From Pantanalinema sp. (lineage in GTDB: Bacteria; Cyanobacteriota; Sericytochromatia; S15B-MN24; UBA4093), in the NCBI GenBank assembly GCA_036704125.1, contig DATNQI010000017.1, forward strand, positions 1-64,000: a DNA stretch of 64,000 bases, given 5' to 3'. The notes beneath the pieces were generated by a model, which saw only the letters and a list, made by a program, of their open reading frames with translations, was not told the origin of the DNA and made no database searches. Positions 8,830 to 18,117 of the stretch are shown piece after piece; position 1 is the stretch's first letter, and every line of letters starts with the position of its first letter. The position numbers and the translations under genes are program-made.

Positions 8830-10152
8830 ATGGAAGTCATGAAGACCAAAGTCGCTTCAAATGAGCTGCGCCGAACGCTGATCGTCAACGGCCTTGGCCC
8901 CGCCCTCGTCATCGTGCTGCTTTACGTGATTCTCATCTGGCAGTTCGCCAAGGTCCGGTCCGAGGCCGACGCGGTGACCCACACGGTGCTGGTCCAGGAG
9001 GGGGTCAGTCAGATGGATTCGCTGCTCGCAAATGCGGCCGCGGGCTTGCACGGATACCGTCTCGCCGGCAGGCCCGAATTCCTGCGCTCCTTCACCCAGA
9101 GTCAGGCTCGGGTCGATGCGATCGCTGCCAGCATCGAGGACCTCGTCGCCGATAATCCGTCCCAGAGCGCGGCGATCCGCAAGATTCGCAGCCTCGTCCC
9201 CCACTGGTATCACAACGCAGATTTGAGCATGCGGGTATCATCGCCATCTGCCGCCACCATCCGCTTGATGTTGTCGGCAGACGGCGCACCCATGCTGGAC
9301 GAGATTCATGGACGCCTGCGAGCGATGCACGATCAGGAAGGCCACATTCTTCGGGCGCGTCAAAAGCGCCTCGGCCGTTCCAACTCACTGGCCATGACCC
9401 TCGGGGCCGTCGCCATCCTGCTTGTGCTCGGCTTCTTCGCGCTGTTCAGCTTGAGACAGTTCCGGATCCTCAATCGTCACTTCCAGCAAAACCTGCGCGA
9501 TCTCAGGCGACAGAAGAGCGAGCTCCTGGAGATGACCTGTTCACTCGCGGCCTCGAACCAGTTACTCGAGCGACGCGTCCTGGAGCGCACCGAGGAGCTT
9601 CAGGCCGCCTCTGAAAAGTATCGTCAGCTCGCAGATTCCGATGGTCTGAGCGGGATTCCGAACCGTCGGATCTTCGATGAGTTCCTGAATCGCGAGTGGA
9701 GCCGCTGCGCCCACCAGGGCACGCCCCTCTCCTTGATCATGCTGGATATCGACTTCTTCAAGGACTTCAACGACACCTACGGACATCAGGCGGGCGATGA
9801 CTGTCTGCGGCAGGTCGCCAGGGCCCTCGAAGGCCAGGCCAGGCGCCCGAGCGATCTTGTCGCGCGTTACGGGGGAGAAGAGTTCGGCGTCATCCTCAGC
9901 GATACCGACGCGGCCGGTGCCGAGCGGATCGCCGAGCGCCTCAGGGAGCAGATCGAGGGGCTGGCCATCCCCCACGCCGGCTCGAGAAACGCCCCCTGCG
10001 TCACGATGAGCCTCGGCGTGGCGACCCTCGTGCCGAGCCCGGGGACCGGCCCTAGCCAGGTGGTGGCCCGGGCGGATCAGGCGCTCTATCAGGCCAAGCA
10101 GGAGGGGCGCAACCGCGTCTGCGTGCTGCAGCCAGGCGGGTTAAGCGTTTAA
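8830..10152 (+). CDS. membrane diguanylate cyclase with CHASE3-like sensor
   Basis: About 440 residues. A first membrane helix (about 18-42) and a second (about 185-206) flank a CHASE3-like helical periplasmic domain. A coiled linker (about 215-270) leads to a GGDEF domain. The active-site motif is GGEEF (about residue 347) with the substrate stretch LIMLDIDFFKDFND. An RxxD inhibitory site (RPSD) sits five residues before GGEEF, so product inhibition by c-di-GMP is likely. No EAL domain is present. The frame is open upstream to 8677; ATGs at 8830 and 8839 fit the topology, but neither has a good Shine-Dalgarno, so the start is uncertain. Confidence 0.88.
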   Translation: MEVMKTKVASNELRRTLIVNGLGPALVIVLLYVILIWQFAKVRSEADAVTHTVLVQEGVSQMDSLLANAAAGLHGYRLAGRPEFLRSFTQSQARVDAIAASIEDLVADNPSQSAAIRKIRSLVPHWYHNADLSMRVSSPSAATIRLMLSADGAPMLDEIHGRLRAMHDQEGHILRARQKRLGRSNSLAMTLGAVAILLVLGFFALFSLRQFRILNRHFQQNLRDLRRQKSELLEMTCSLAASNQLLERRVLERTEELQAASEKYRQLADSDGLSGIPNRRIFDEFLNREWSRCAHQGTPLSLIMLDIDFFKDFNDTYGHQAGDDCLRQVARALEGQARRPSDLVARYGGEEFGVILSDTDAAGAERIAERLREQIEGLAIPHAGSRNAPCVTMSLGVATLVPSPGTGPSQVVARADQALYQAKQEGRNRVCVLQPGGLSV

Positions 10153-10169
10153 GCGGGCGGGGGCTGCCA

Positions 10170-10802
10170 TCAAGGTGCGCGGCGAGGAGCCAGGCCTCCC
10201 TGCCGGACATCCTCGAAGTGCCGAAGCAGGGTCGCCGCTTCGGCTGGCGGGTAGCCAGCTTGATCGCAGGCCTCCAGGAGCCGCTCGGGGACCAGCAGCG
10301 GGGCGAGAGGCTGCGAGACCGAGGGCGCGAGCGTCAAGGCGAGGCGGAGCCGGGCCCGGAGCGCGGTGAGCTGCTCGGCGGACGGCGTGCTGCGGGTGGT
10401 GCCCCGGCAGCCAGGCGCTCCGCAGTGGCAGGGGAAGAAGTCGTCCTCTCGCCGGTCCTCGAAGGTGCCGTAGTCGTTGGTCAGCTGCTCGCCGACCCGG
10501 ATGTCCCGGGCGGCCACCTCGAAGCCCTGCAGGGTTCCGAGGCAGTTCGGCTGACAGGAGTGGTTCATCGCGCGGCCCAGATCCCAGATCAGGACGCGGT
10601 TGCCCTCGGCGTCGCCGTAGGTGTAGCGCGCGAGCAGCGCATCGTAGGCGGCAGGCAACGCGGCCACGCGCGCGGGATCGAGCAGCTGGTCGAGCGGGTC
10701 CTGCACCCAGATCACGGTGCCCATGGGAATGGGCGCCGTTGCGACCAGGCCGTGGCCGACGGCGCTATCGATGAAGCGCAGGGCGGTGTCGGGATGGATC
10801 AT
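10170..10802 (-). CDS. SET-domain protein (second of tandem pair)
   Basis: 210 residues. SET-domain lysine methyltransferase motifs are present: GTVIW near the start, NHSCQPN (the AdoMet/pseudoknot motif), ARDIRVGEQLTNDYG (catalytic Tyr) and a post-SET zinc cluster CHCGAPGCRG. The target protein is unknown. The ATG at 10802 lies in an ATGA overlap with the stop of the upstream paralogue, so translation is coupled. Both proteins begin MIHP. Bacterial SET proteins are rare outside a few lineages, and a coupled tandem pair is unusual. The gene converges on the cyclase gene with an 18-bp gap. Confidence 0.88.
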   Translation of the reverse strand: MIHPDTALRFIDSAVGHGLVATAPIPMGTVIWVQDPLDQLLDPARVAALPAAYDALLARYTYGDAEGNRVLIWDLGRAMNHSCQPNCLGTLQGFEVAARDIRVGEQLTNDYGTFEDRREDDFFPCHCGAPGCRGTTRSTPSAEQLTALRARLRLALTLAPSVSQPLAPLLVPERLLEACDQAGYPPAEAATLLRHFEDVRQGGLAPRRAP

Positions 10803-11446
10803 CGGCCGAGCGCCCAGAGCCCCTCGCCGAGCGGTGGCTGTGCTCCGGCGGGTGTGGCCGCCTGGTAGTGACGGCTGCTCGGAAGCGGAACGTCGCGCCC
10901 CTCGCGCAGGGCGTCGGCCAGGACCTGGTCGGCATGGCTCAGCTTGGCGTAGGGCAGGAGGGGCTGCGGCACCGCGAGGGCCCAGCGGAAGGCCTGCGCC
11001 GCCTCGCGGTCCCACTCGCCCCACAGGGAGTCGAGGTCGGTCGCGCTCACGCTGCCGCGACAGCCGGGCGCGCCGCAGGCGCAGGCGAAATCGCCCGTCA
11101 TGTTGAGGGTGCCGTACTCGCAGGTCAGCTGCTCGCCCGGCTGGATGTCACGGACGGCGATCTCGAAGGCCTCCCCGACGCTGCGGCTCGACGGCCGGCA
11201 GGAGTGGTTCATGTAGCGGCCGAAGTCCCAGCACAGGATGAAGTCGCCCGCGGCGTCGACGTAGGCGTACTTCTCGACCTGGGCGCGCAGCAGGTCGGGC
11301 AGGGCGAGGACCTCGCCGGGAGAGAGGACGCGGTCGAAGGCGTCGAGTGCCCAGATGACGGTGCCGCGAGGGATGAAGGCCGTGGCGAAGACCCCGTAGC
11401 CGATCCGGTCGTCGATGTGGCGCAGCTCGGTCGATGGATGGATCAT
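10799..11446 (-). CDS. SET-domain protein (first of tandem pair)
   Basis: 215 residues, paralogous to its downstream neighbour. It shows GTVIWALD, MNHSCRPS, VRDIQPGEQLTCEYG and the post-SET cluster CACGAPGCRG. In NHSCxP the final Asn is Ser (NHSCRPSS), while the paralogue keeps Asn. The C-terminal third is less conserved between the two, which suggests different targets. The start ATG at 11446 is preceded by AAAGG. A likely promoter is TTGACG, 19 bp, TACAAT on the minus strand (11532-11502). A small AdoMet-dependent protein methyltransferase is expected; a host- or histone-like target cannot be inferred. Confidence 0.88.
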   Translation of the reverse strand: MIHPSTELRHIDDRIGYGVFATAFIPRGTVIWALDAFDRVLSPGEVLALPDLLRAQVEKYAYVDAAGDFILCWDFGRYMNHSCRPSSRSVGEAFEIAVRDIQPGEQLTCEYGTLNMTGDFACACGAPGCRGSVSATDLDSLWGEWDREAAQAFRWALAVPQPLLPYAKLSHADQVLADALREGRDVPLPSSRHYQAATPAGAQPPLGEGLWALGR

Positions 11447-11501
11447 GGGGCTGCCTTTCGGTGGATGAAGGCCGGATGAGATTAGGTTAGCTTCTTATTT
11501 T

Positions 11502-11532
11502 ATTGTATCGCGTCGGTCGAGGCATGCGTCAA
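11502..11532 (-). promoter_or_regulatory. promoter of the SET-domain operon
   Basis: TTGACG at 11532-11527, 19-bp spacer, TACAAT at 11507-11502 on the minus strand. The spacer is slightly long. Confidence 0.4.
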
Positions 11533-11536
11533 GAGC

Positions 11537-11566
11537 GAGCGGGCCGCCCGGATGGGCGGCCCGCTC
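11537..11566 (-). terminator. 13-bp hairpin after the lipoprotein gene
   Basis: Arms 11537-11549 and 11554-11566 pair perfectly around a 4-nt loop, 20 bp past the lipoprotein stop. There is no clear U-tract. Confidence 0.55.
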
Positions 11567-11585
11567 GGGTCGAGGGTGGAAGGAT

Positions 11586-12674
11586 TTAGAAGGCGCCGAG
11601 GTAGACGTTGTCGATGACCGGGGCGCTCATCTTGTCGGTGCCGAGGTAGTAGTCGTAGGTGTAGCGGAAGCGAACCTTGACGGTGCTGGTCTTGTAGGCG
11701 CTGAGGTCCACCTCGACGCGCTTCCAGTCGGTCTGGCTGGCGGTCTGGTCGTAGACCTGGGTCCAGGTGGCGCCGCCGTCGGCCGAGGCATCGACCTGGA
11801 ACTTCGCGGTCTTGAAGTAGTACTGGGCGGTGAACTTGGAAAGGTCGAAGCGAAGGGCCGAGCGGGTGTTGGCCGAGAGGTTGGCGTTGCCGGCGAGCGT
11901 CAGGGTGTAGGTGCCGGTCTCGGTGACCTGGCCGGCGGCGTCGCCGGGGGTGGCGCCCTTGCTGCCGCCGTTGGCCGCGAAGGTCGAGGCGGTCCAGTTG
12001 GTGGTCGCCGCGGTGGCGGCGCTGTAGCTGCTCTTGGTCCAGCTCGCCTGCCACTTGGCGAGGCCGCCCTCGAAGTCGTCGCTGAAGGCCGCGGTGACAG
12101 GGGCCGGGGTCGCGCTCGGCGCGGGGGTGGGGGTGGCGACGGGGCCGGGGGTCGCGCTGGGGGCGGGGGTCGGGGGGGTGGTGGGCGTCTCGTCGCCCTC
12201 GATGGTGACGCCGAGGTCGAGGCCGCCGAGGACGGGCTGGTTGGTCTTGAGGTTGATCTTCATCGCCAGCGGGGTGACCTTGCCCTCTTCGACCTGGATC
12301 CCCTCCTGGGTGAGGCCGCCGAGGTAGCCGTAGCTCTGGTCGAGGGCGTCCACCCGGACGGTGTAGGTATCGCCCTTGAGGCCGTTGAAGGAGACGTCCT
12401 TGGACATGGGCCAGCCGATGGTCTGGCTGACGGTGCCCTGCTTGCCGTTGTAGCTGACGACGTGGATCGAGAGGTAGCGGACGTCGCTCGCGGCGGCGGC
12501 GGTCTGGTAGCCGGCGCCCTTGAGGACGATCGAGCCGCCCTGCTGGGCCATATCGAGGGTCATCGACTTGCTGCCGGTAGCGGCGACGGGGGCGAGAGGA
12601 TAGGAACCGCAGCCCGTGAGCGCCGCGATGGCGGCACCGAACACGATGAACTTGCTGGCAGTCTTCTTGAACAT
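11586..12674 (-). CDS. lipoprotein with Pro/Thr linker and C-terminal beta-sandwich-like domain
   Basis: 362 residues from the ATG at 12674. A basic start and hydrophobic stretch end in the lipobox LTGC, so it should be lipidated and exported. Residues about 20-160 form a domain with no recognised family. A Pro/Ala/Thr-rich linker of TPAPSATP-type repeats follows. The last 150 residues (FEGGLAKW, RVEVDLSAYK, VRFRYTYD) resemble secreted jelly-roll/MAM-like carbohydrate or protein binding modules, with the family-typical ending VIDNVYL. A cell-surface adhesion or binding role is inferred. Upstream 12742-12775 carries two CTTAAC repeats 22 bp apart. Confidence 0.75.
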   Translation of the reverse strand: MFKKTASKFIVFGAAIAALTGCGSYPLAPVAATGSKSMTLDMAQQGGSIVLKGAGYQTAAAASDVRYLSIHVVSYNGKQGTVSQTIGWPMSKDVSFNGLKGDTYTVRVDALDQSYGYLGGLTQEGIQVEEGKVTPLAMKINLKTNQPVLGGLDLGVTIEGDETPTTPPTPAPSATPGPVATPTPAPSATPAPVTAAFSDDFEGGLAKWQASWTKSSYSAATAATTNWTASTFAANGGSKGATPGDAAGQVTETGTYTLTLAGNANLSANTRSALRFDLSKFTAQYYFKTAKFQVDASADGGATWTQVYDQTASQTDWKRVEVDLSAYKTSTVKVRFRYTYDYYLGTDKMSAPVIDNVYLGAF

Positions 12675-12744
12675 TGCGATCCCATCCTTTCGGACCAACC
12701 TCTTACACAAGGGTTATCCGCGGAGGGGGAGGGAATGTTCTTAT

Positions 12745-12775
12745 GACCGAGTTAAGTTTGGGTCGGCAGGTTGTT
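12745..12775 (-). promoter_or_regulatory. CTTAAC direct repeats, 22 bp apart, upstream of the lipoprotein
   Basis: On the minus strand CTTAAC occurs twice with a 22-bp period (two helical turns). This resembles binding sites of OmpR/PhoB-type regulators. Function is not shown. Confidence 0.25.
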
Positions 12776-12801
12776 AAGGTTGCGGTGGGGGGCTCGGTTG
12801 C

Positions 12802-13704
12802 CTAGAACGTCATCCGGATGCCCACCGAGACCTGGGTCTCGGGCGCACCGAACCCAGAGCCGCCCTGGCGGCGGCCTTCGAGGTAGAGGCTGGTGTTCTC
12901 GCGCTCGGCGCTCACGCGCCCGGCGGCGTAGGGGCTCCAATTCTCACCGGGGCGCTTCATGGCGCCGGCCTCGACCCCCCCTCGCACCTGGAAGCCACCC
13001 ACGGTCTCGCCGACCGCGTCGGTCTGCCACCGGCCGTAGACCTGCCCGCCGTCGCCCTTGGGGCTCCAGTTGTAATCACCGCCGACCCCGAGCGACGAGT
13101 GAGCGAATTGCTTCGCGGCGCTGCCGCCGACGGAGCGAAGGTCACCATGGCGGGTGTAGTGGCCCTCCACGGCGGTGGTCGGATCCTGGTACCGGATCCT
13201 GGCGTCGGTCGCCTCGCGGGTCATGGCGAGGGTGGCCTGGGCGAAGGCATCCCCGCGTGCGGCGGTGAGGTTGCCGCCGAGCGCGGTCTGGCCGTTGAGC
13301 TGGACCAGGCCGAGGTTCGCATCGAGCGTCGTCTGGTGCGAGGAGCCGGTGGTCGTTCCACCGGAAGGGGCGGGCGGGATGGCCGGATCGAGGCCTGGCA
13401 GTGCGCCGAGCGTATGCGCCTCAGCGGCCGATGGGGCCTGGGGCGGGGCTTGGCCGGAAAGGGAAGCTGCCGCAGGGAGGGGCGCGGTTGGGACCTTTAA
13501 GAGGCCGAGCAACCAGCTGAAGAGGCCCTTCAGGGCCGTTGCGATCGACGAGGCCAGCGACGAGAGGGCAGCCTGCGCGGGAGGCGGCGCGACGGGAGTG
13601 TCGGAGGCAGGCGCCACGACGCTCACCGGTCCGCCTGCGCGGACGGTGGGGATGCGCTTGAGCTGCGCCGGCACGGGCGCGGATCGCTGCTGGATCGTTC
13701 TCAT
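12802..13704 (-). CDS. hypothetical protein with barrel-like repeat strands and C-terminal Phe
   Basis: 300 residues, family not recognised. The first 60 residues are Pro/Ala-rich with no classical signal peptide, followed by a hydrophobic helix around LFSWLLGLL (about 60-70). A Pro/Gly-rich stretch leads to repeated amphipathic strand-like segments (LGVGGDYNWS, GGFQVRGGVEAG, SLYLEGRRQG). It ends VSVGIRMTF, with the terminal Phe typical of outer-membrane barrels. The chosen ATG at 13704 has GGAAG five bases upstream; a longer frame upstream is not protein-like. It sits between the men operon and the lipoprotein, all on the same strand. Confidence 0.6.
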   Translation of the reverse strand: MRTIQQRSAPVPAQLKRIPTVRAGGPVSVVAPASDTPVAPPPAQAALSSLASSIATALKGLFSWLLGLLKVPTAPLPAAASLSGQAPPQAPSAAEAHTLGALPGLDPAIPPAPSGGTTTGSSHQTTLDANLGLVQLNGQTALGGNLTAARGDAFAQATLAMTREATDARIRYQDPTTAVEGHYTRHGDLRSVGGSAAKQFAHSSLGVGGDYNWSPKGDGGQVYGRWQTDAVGETVGGFQVRGGVEAGAMKRPGENWSPYAAGRVSAERENTSLYLEGRRQGGSGFGAPETQVSVGIRMTF

Positions 13705-13811
13705 TCGCTTCCGCCTTGCTCGGAGGCCATGTCCCCGAGCGGTCGACATGGAGTCCCAGCCGTTATCGCGGGGCGGGGGGTAAAGTCGGTAATCGGATCG
13801 GTAAGCTTTGC

Positions 13812-15266
13812 TTAGGGCTTGTTTAAAGGGTTCGCGGCGCGGGCGCGAAGCGAGAGGCGATCGACCTTGCCGCTGCCCAGCCTGGGCAGTTCGTCCAGCA
13901 GGGTGATGTCGCGAGGCTGCTTGTAGCGCGCGAGGCCCTGGGCGAGGTGTTCTTTCAGCTCCGTCACGCTCAGGCCGGGGGCGCGCGGGACCACGAAGGC
14001 AACGGGGACCTGGCCCCAGGTCGGGTCGGGGGCGCCGACCGTGACGGCCTCGGCCACGCCCGGATGGCCTTCGAGGGCGCGCTCGATCTCGGAGGGGTAG
14101 ACGTTCTCGCCGCCCGAGACGATGAGATCGGTGCGCCGCGCGAGCACGTGCAGGCAGCCTTGAGCGTCCATGAAGCCGTCGTCGCCCGTCTTGAGCCAGC
14201 CGTCGACCTTGGCGGCCGCAGTCGAAGCGGGGTCGTTCAGGTACTCCTTGAAGACGGTCGGGCTCCGCACCTCGATCAGGCCGGGGGTGCCGGTAGGCAG
14301 GGGGCGCCGCGCGTCGTCCACGATCCGCACGTCGGTGCCCACGAGCGGCGCGCCCGAGGTGGTGCGCTCGCTCGGGCTCGCGCCGAGGCGGGTGAGGGTC
14401 ACGTGAGAGCAGGCCTCGGTCATGCCGTAGGTCGGCAGCGCCTGGGGGCAGCGCTCGACCAGGTCGAAGGGAATGGGGGCGCCCCCGACCAGGATGGCGC
14501 GCACGCTCGAGGGAAGCGGGCGATCGCCCCACAGGTCGAGCACGCGCCGCAGCATGGTGGGCACCACCGAGAGCATGCTCGCACCCTCGTCGCGCACGGC
14601 CTGGAGGGTGGCCTCGGCCGAGAAGCGGGCGTGAAGGAGGACGGTGGCCTGCGCCAGGGCGCACCGGTGGACGATGTTGAGGCCGCCCACGTGGAACATG
14701 GGCATGGCGAGCAGCCAGCGATCGCGCGTGTCCAGGCCGATCGCGGCCGCCGAGGCCGTGGCGCTCGACAGCTGGTTGGCCCAGGTGAGGACGACGGCCT
14801 TGGGGCGGCCGGTCGTGCCCGAGGTGAACAGGATGGTGTGGGCCCGCTGGGGGTCGAGGGCGTCGGGGACGCCGTCGCTCTCTTCGGCCGAGAAGGCCTC
14901 GCAGAGGGGCATGACCCGGTAGCGCGCACCGATGCCGCGGCCGAGGCGCTCCGGGTCGGCGAGCACGAGCCGGGCCCCGGCGTGATCCAGCTGATAGGCG
15001 ATCTCCTCGTCGGTCAGGCGCAGGTTCAGCGGCAGGAGGACGGCTCCGATCCGGCCGAGGGCGTGGGCCACCGCGGCCCAGTCGGGGTGATTGGCGCTCC
15101 AGACGGCGACCACGTCACCCTCTCGCACGCCGAGGCCGGAAAGGGTGGCCGCGGCGCGCACGGCGCGCTGGTCGAGGGCCTCGTAGGTCAGGACCTCGCC
15201 CTTGTAGACGATGGCGGGGTGGTGCGGGCGCATGCGGCGCGCCTGGGCGGTGGGGCTGCTCAGCAT
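13812..15266 (-). CDS. menE: o-succinylbenzoate--CoA ligase
   Basis: 484 residues, ANL superfamily. It activates o-succinylbenzoate with ATP and CoA for menaquinone synthesis. The adenylation motif TSGTTGRPK, the YGMTEAC motif, the hinge TGDDG and the C-terminal catalytic-lysine region LGSGKVDR are all visible. It is last in the men operon; its ATG overlaps the end of menC by 7 bp. The rest of the pathway lies directly upstream, which secures the assignment over a generic acyl-CoA ligase. Confidence 0.95.
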   Translation of the reverse strand: MLSSPTAQARRMRPHHPAIVYKGEVLTYEALDQRAVRAAATLSGLGVREGDVVAVWSANHPDWAAVAHALGRIGAVLLPLNLRLTDEEIAYQLDHAGARLVLADPERLGRGIGARYRVMPLCEAFSAEESDGVPDALDPQRAHTILFTSGTTGRPKAVVLTWANQLSSATASAAAIGLDTRDRWLLAMPMFHVGGLNIVHRCALAQATVLLHARFSAEATLQAVRDEGASMLSVVPTMLRRVLDLWGDRPLPSSVRAILVGGAPIPFDLVERCPQALPTYGMTEACSHVTLTRLGASPSERTTSGAPLVGTDVRIVDDARRPLPTGTPGLIEVRSPTVFKEYLNDPASTAAAKVDGWLKTGDDGFMDAQGCLHVLARRTDLIVSGGENVYPSEIERALEGHPGVAEAVTVGAPDPTWGQVPVAFVVPRAPGLSVTELKEHLAQGLARYKQPRDITLLDELPRLGSGKVDRLSLRARAANPLNKP

Positions 15267-16362
15267 CGTTCGAGGTTCCTCAGCAGAGTGGCGATCGCGT
15301 CATCGGGGGGGCGGACGCCGAGCCCGGGGCCCGCGGGCCGCGTCAGGGCGCCTGCGCGTGGCTGGAGAGGGCCCTGTGCGTCGGGGCAATCGAGGAGCGA
15401 AAGGGTCGAGAGCCCCGCCGGCTCGCGCGTCTCGAGGGCGCACGCCAGGTGCAGGGCGGCTGCGACCCCCACGATGCGATCGAGGCTCGAGGTCACGACG
15501 ACCCGGATCCCCCGTTCCTGCGCCCGGGCCGCCAGAGCGCGAGCGGTTCCCAGCCCCCCCAGCAGCATCGGCTTGAGCACGAGGGCATCGACCGCGCCGG
15601 CTGCGATGAGGCGGCTGGCGGTGCTCGGCGAGAGCAGGGCCTCGTCCGCCGCGATGGGGATGCCGCGCCCGCGCAGCGCCTCGAAGGCCTCGCCTTCGAT
15701 GGGCTGCTCCAGCAGGTCGATCCCGAAGGGAGCGAGGGCGTCGATGGCGGCGAGGGCCGCGGCCTCGCTCCACGCGCCGTTGGCGTCGAGCCTCAGCCGG
15801 ATCGCGGGGAAGCGCGAGCGCAGGGCGCTCACCCGGGCGAGGTCCTCGCTTGGCGAAAGCGCGCCGACCTTGAGCTTGAGGGTCGTGAAGCCCGCCTCGA
15901 CGGCGCGCTCGCCCTCTTTGACCACCTCGTCGGGGGCAAGGGCCGTCAGCAGGCGTTGAAGGGCCGCGGCGGGGGCGGGCGAGTCGCCGAGCTCATGAGC
16001 CAGCGCGTGCCGCCTGTGGGCTGCGATCGCATCCAAGAGCGCGAGCTCGACCCCGGCGTGGACGCAGGGCGCGCGCTCGAGGGCGAGCCCTGCTCTTGAC
16101 AGGGCCGGGGCCAGGTCGTCCAGGCCCGCGTCGTCGGGCACGTCGAGTGGGCTGCGCGCGAGCCGCGCGAGCATGGCGGCCGCCGTTTCGTGGTCCTCGC
16201 CTCCGAAGGCCGGCAGGGGGGCGACCTCCCCGAAGCCCAGGCGCCCCTCGTCGTCCTTGACTGCCACCCACCAGCCTTCGCGGTGGGTGTGGACGGCGCG
16301 CCCGGTCACGAGCTGGCGCTTGAACCTCACCCGGTAGGGGACGTAGGCGAGGCGAAAGGCAC

Positions 16363-16366
<4 letters not shown>
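15260..16366 (-). CDS. menC: o-succinylbenzoate synthase
   Basis: 368 residues from a GTG start at 16366. It dehydrates SHCHC to o-succinylbenzoate. It has the enolase-superfamily layout: an N-terminal capping part (FGEVAPLPAF), then the barrel with KLKVG (catalytic Lys), RLDANGAW (metal Asp), LLEQPIE (Glu), AADEAL (Asp-Glu) and LKPMLLGG (second Lys). The GTG lies in a GTGA overlap with the menA stop, and the 3' end overlaps menE. The start choice is fixed by these overlaps and by the N-terminal similarity. Confidence 0.95.
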
Positions 16367-17262
<896 letters not shown>

Positions 17263-17286
17263 GGGGCCTGCGTGTTCCGTTCGGGC

Positions 17287-18117
17287 TTACGGGCGGCGGG
17301 GGAAGCGGGAGAAGTCGGGCTTGCGCTTCTCGACGTAGGCGTTGCGGCCCTCCTGGGCCTCCTCCGACATGTAGTAGAGCAGGGTCGCGTTGCCGGCGAG
17401 CTCCTGCACGCCCACCTGGCCGTCGATCCCGGCGTTGAAGGAGGACTTGAGCAGGCGCAGCGCCAGAGGGCTGTGCTCGAGGATCTTGCGGCACCAGCTC
17501 ACGGTCTCGGCCTCGAGCTCGGCGAGGGGCACGACCTTGTTGACCAGGCCCATGTCGAGCGCCTCGCCGGCGTCGTACTGGCGGCACAGGAACCAGATCT
17601 CGCGGGCCTTCTTCTGGCCGACGATGTCCGCGAGGTAGCTCGCGCCGAAGCCGCCGTCGAAGCTGCCCACCCGCGGGCCGGTCTGGCCGAAGCGGGCGTT
17701 GTCGGCCGCGATCGTCAGGTCGCAGACCAGGTGCAGGACGTGGCCGCCGCCGACGGCGTAGCCCGCGACCATGGCGATGACGGGCTTGGGCATCGAGCGG
17801 ATCTGCTTCTGGAGGTCGAGGACGTTGAGGCGGGGCACCCCGTCGAAGCCGACGTAGCCCTCGTTGCCCCGGATGCGCTGGTCGCCGCCCGAGCAGAAGG
17901 CCAGCGGGCCCTCGCCGGTGAGGATGACCACGCCGATCTCGGGATCCTCGCGCGCGTCGGTGAAGGCGGCGGTCATCTCCATGAGGGTCTGCGGGCGGAA
18001 GGCGTTGCGGACCTCGGGACGGTTGATGGTGATCTTGGCGATCCCCTCGGCCTTCTCGTAGCGGATGTCGGTGAAGTCCTGGACGATCTTCCAGGCCGGC
18101 AGGGCGACGTCGATCAT
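17287..18117 (-). CDS. menB: 1,4-dihydroxy-2-naphthoyl-CoA synthase (internal start within the MenH-MenB frame)
   Basis: 276 residues from the ATG at 18117, the normal MenB length. This crotonase-fold enzyme closes the second ring of the naphthoate. Motifs are [25 protein letters not shown] and [14 protein letters not shown], with the conserved Asp/Tyr region ([15 protein letters not shown]) after them. The ATG has AAGGAG at a proper distance, so independent initiation is likely even though the MenH frame runs into it. It is 24 bp upstream of menA. No DHNA-CoA thioesterase gene (MenI) is seen nearby. Confidence 0.9.
   Translation of the reverse strand: MIDVALPAWKIVQDFTDIRYEKAEGIAKITINRPEVRNAFRPQTLMEMTAAFTDAREDPEIGVVILTGEGPLAFCSGGDQRIRGNEGYVGFDGVPRLNVLDLQKQIRSMPKPVIAMVAGYAVGGGHVLHLVCDLTIAADNARFGQTGPRVGSFDGGFGASYLADIVGQKKAREIWFLCRQYDAGEALDMGLVNKVVPLAELEAETVSWCRKILEHSPLALRLLKSSFNAGIDGQVGVQELAGNATLLYYMSEEAQEGRNAYVEKRKPDFSRFPRRP

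Noticed and set aside
12802-14664. 620-codon minus-strand frame running through the barrel-like gene into menE.
   Set aside because: The upstream half is a frame shadow of menE; only the part from 13704 is gene-like.
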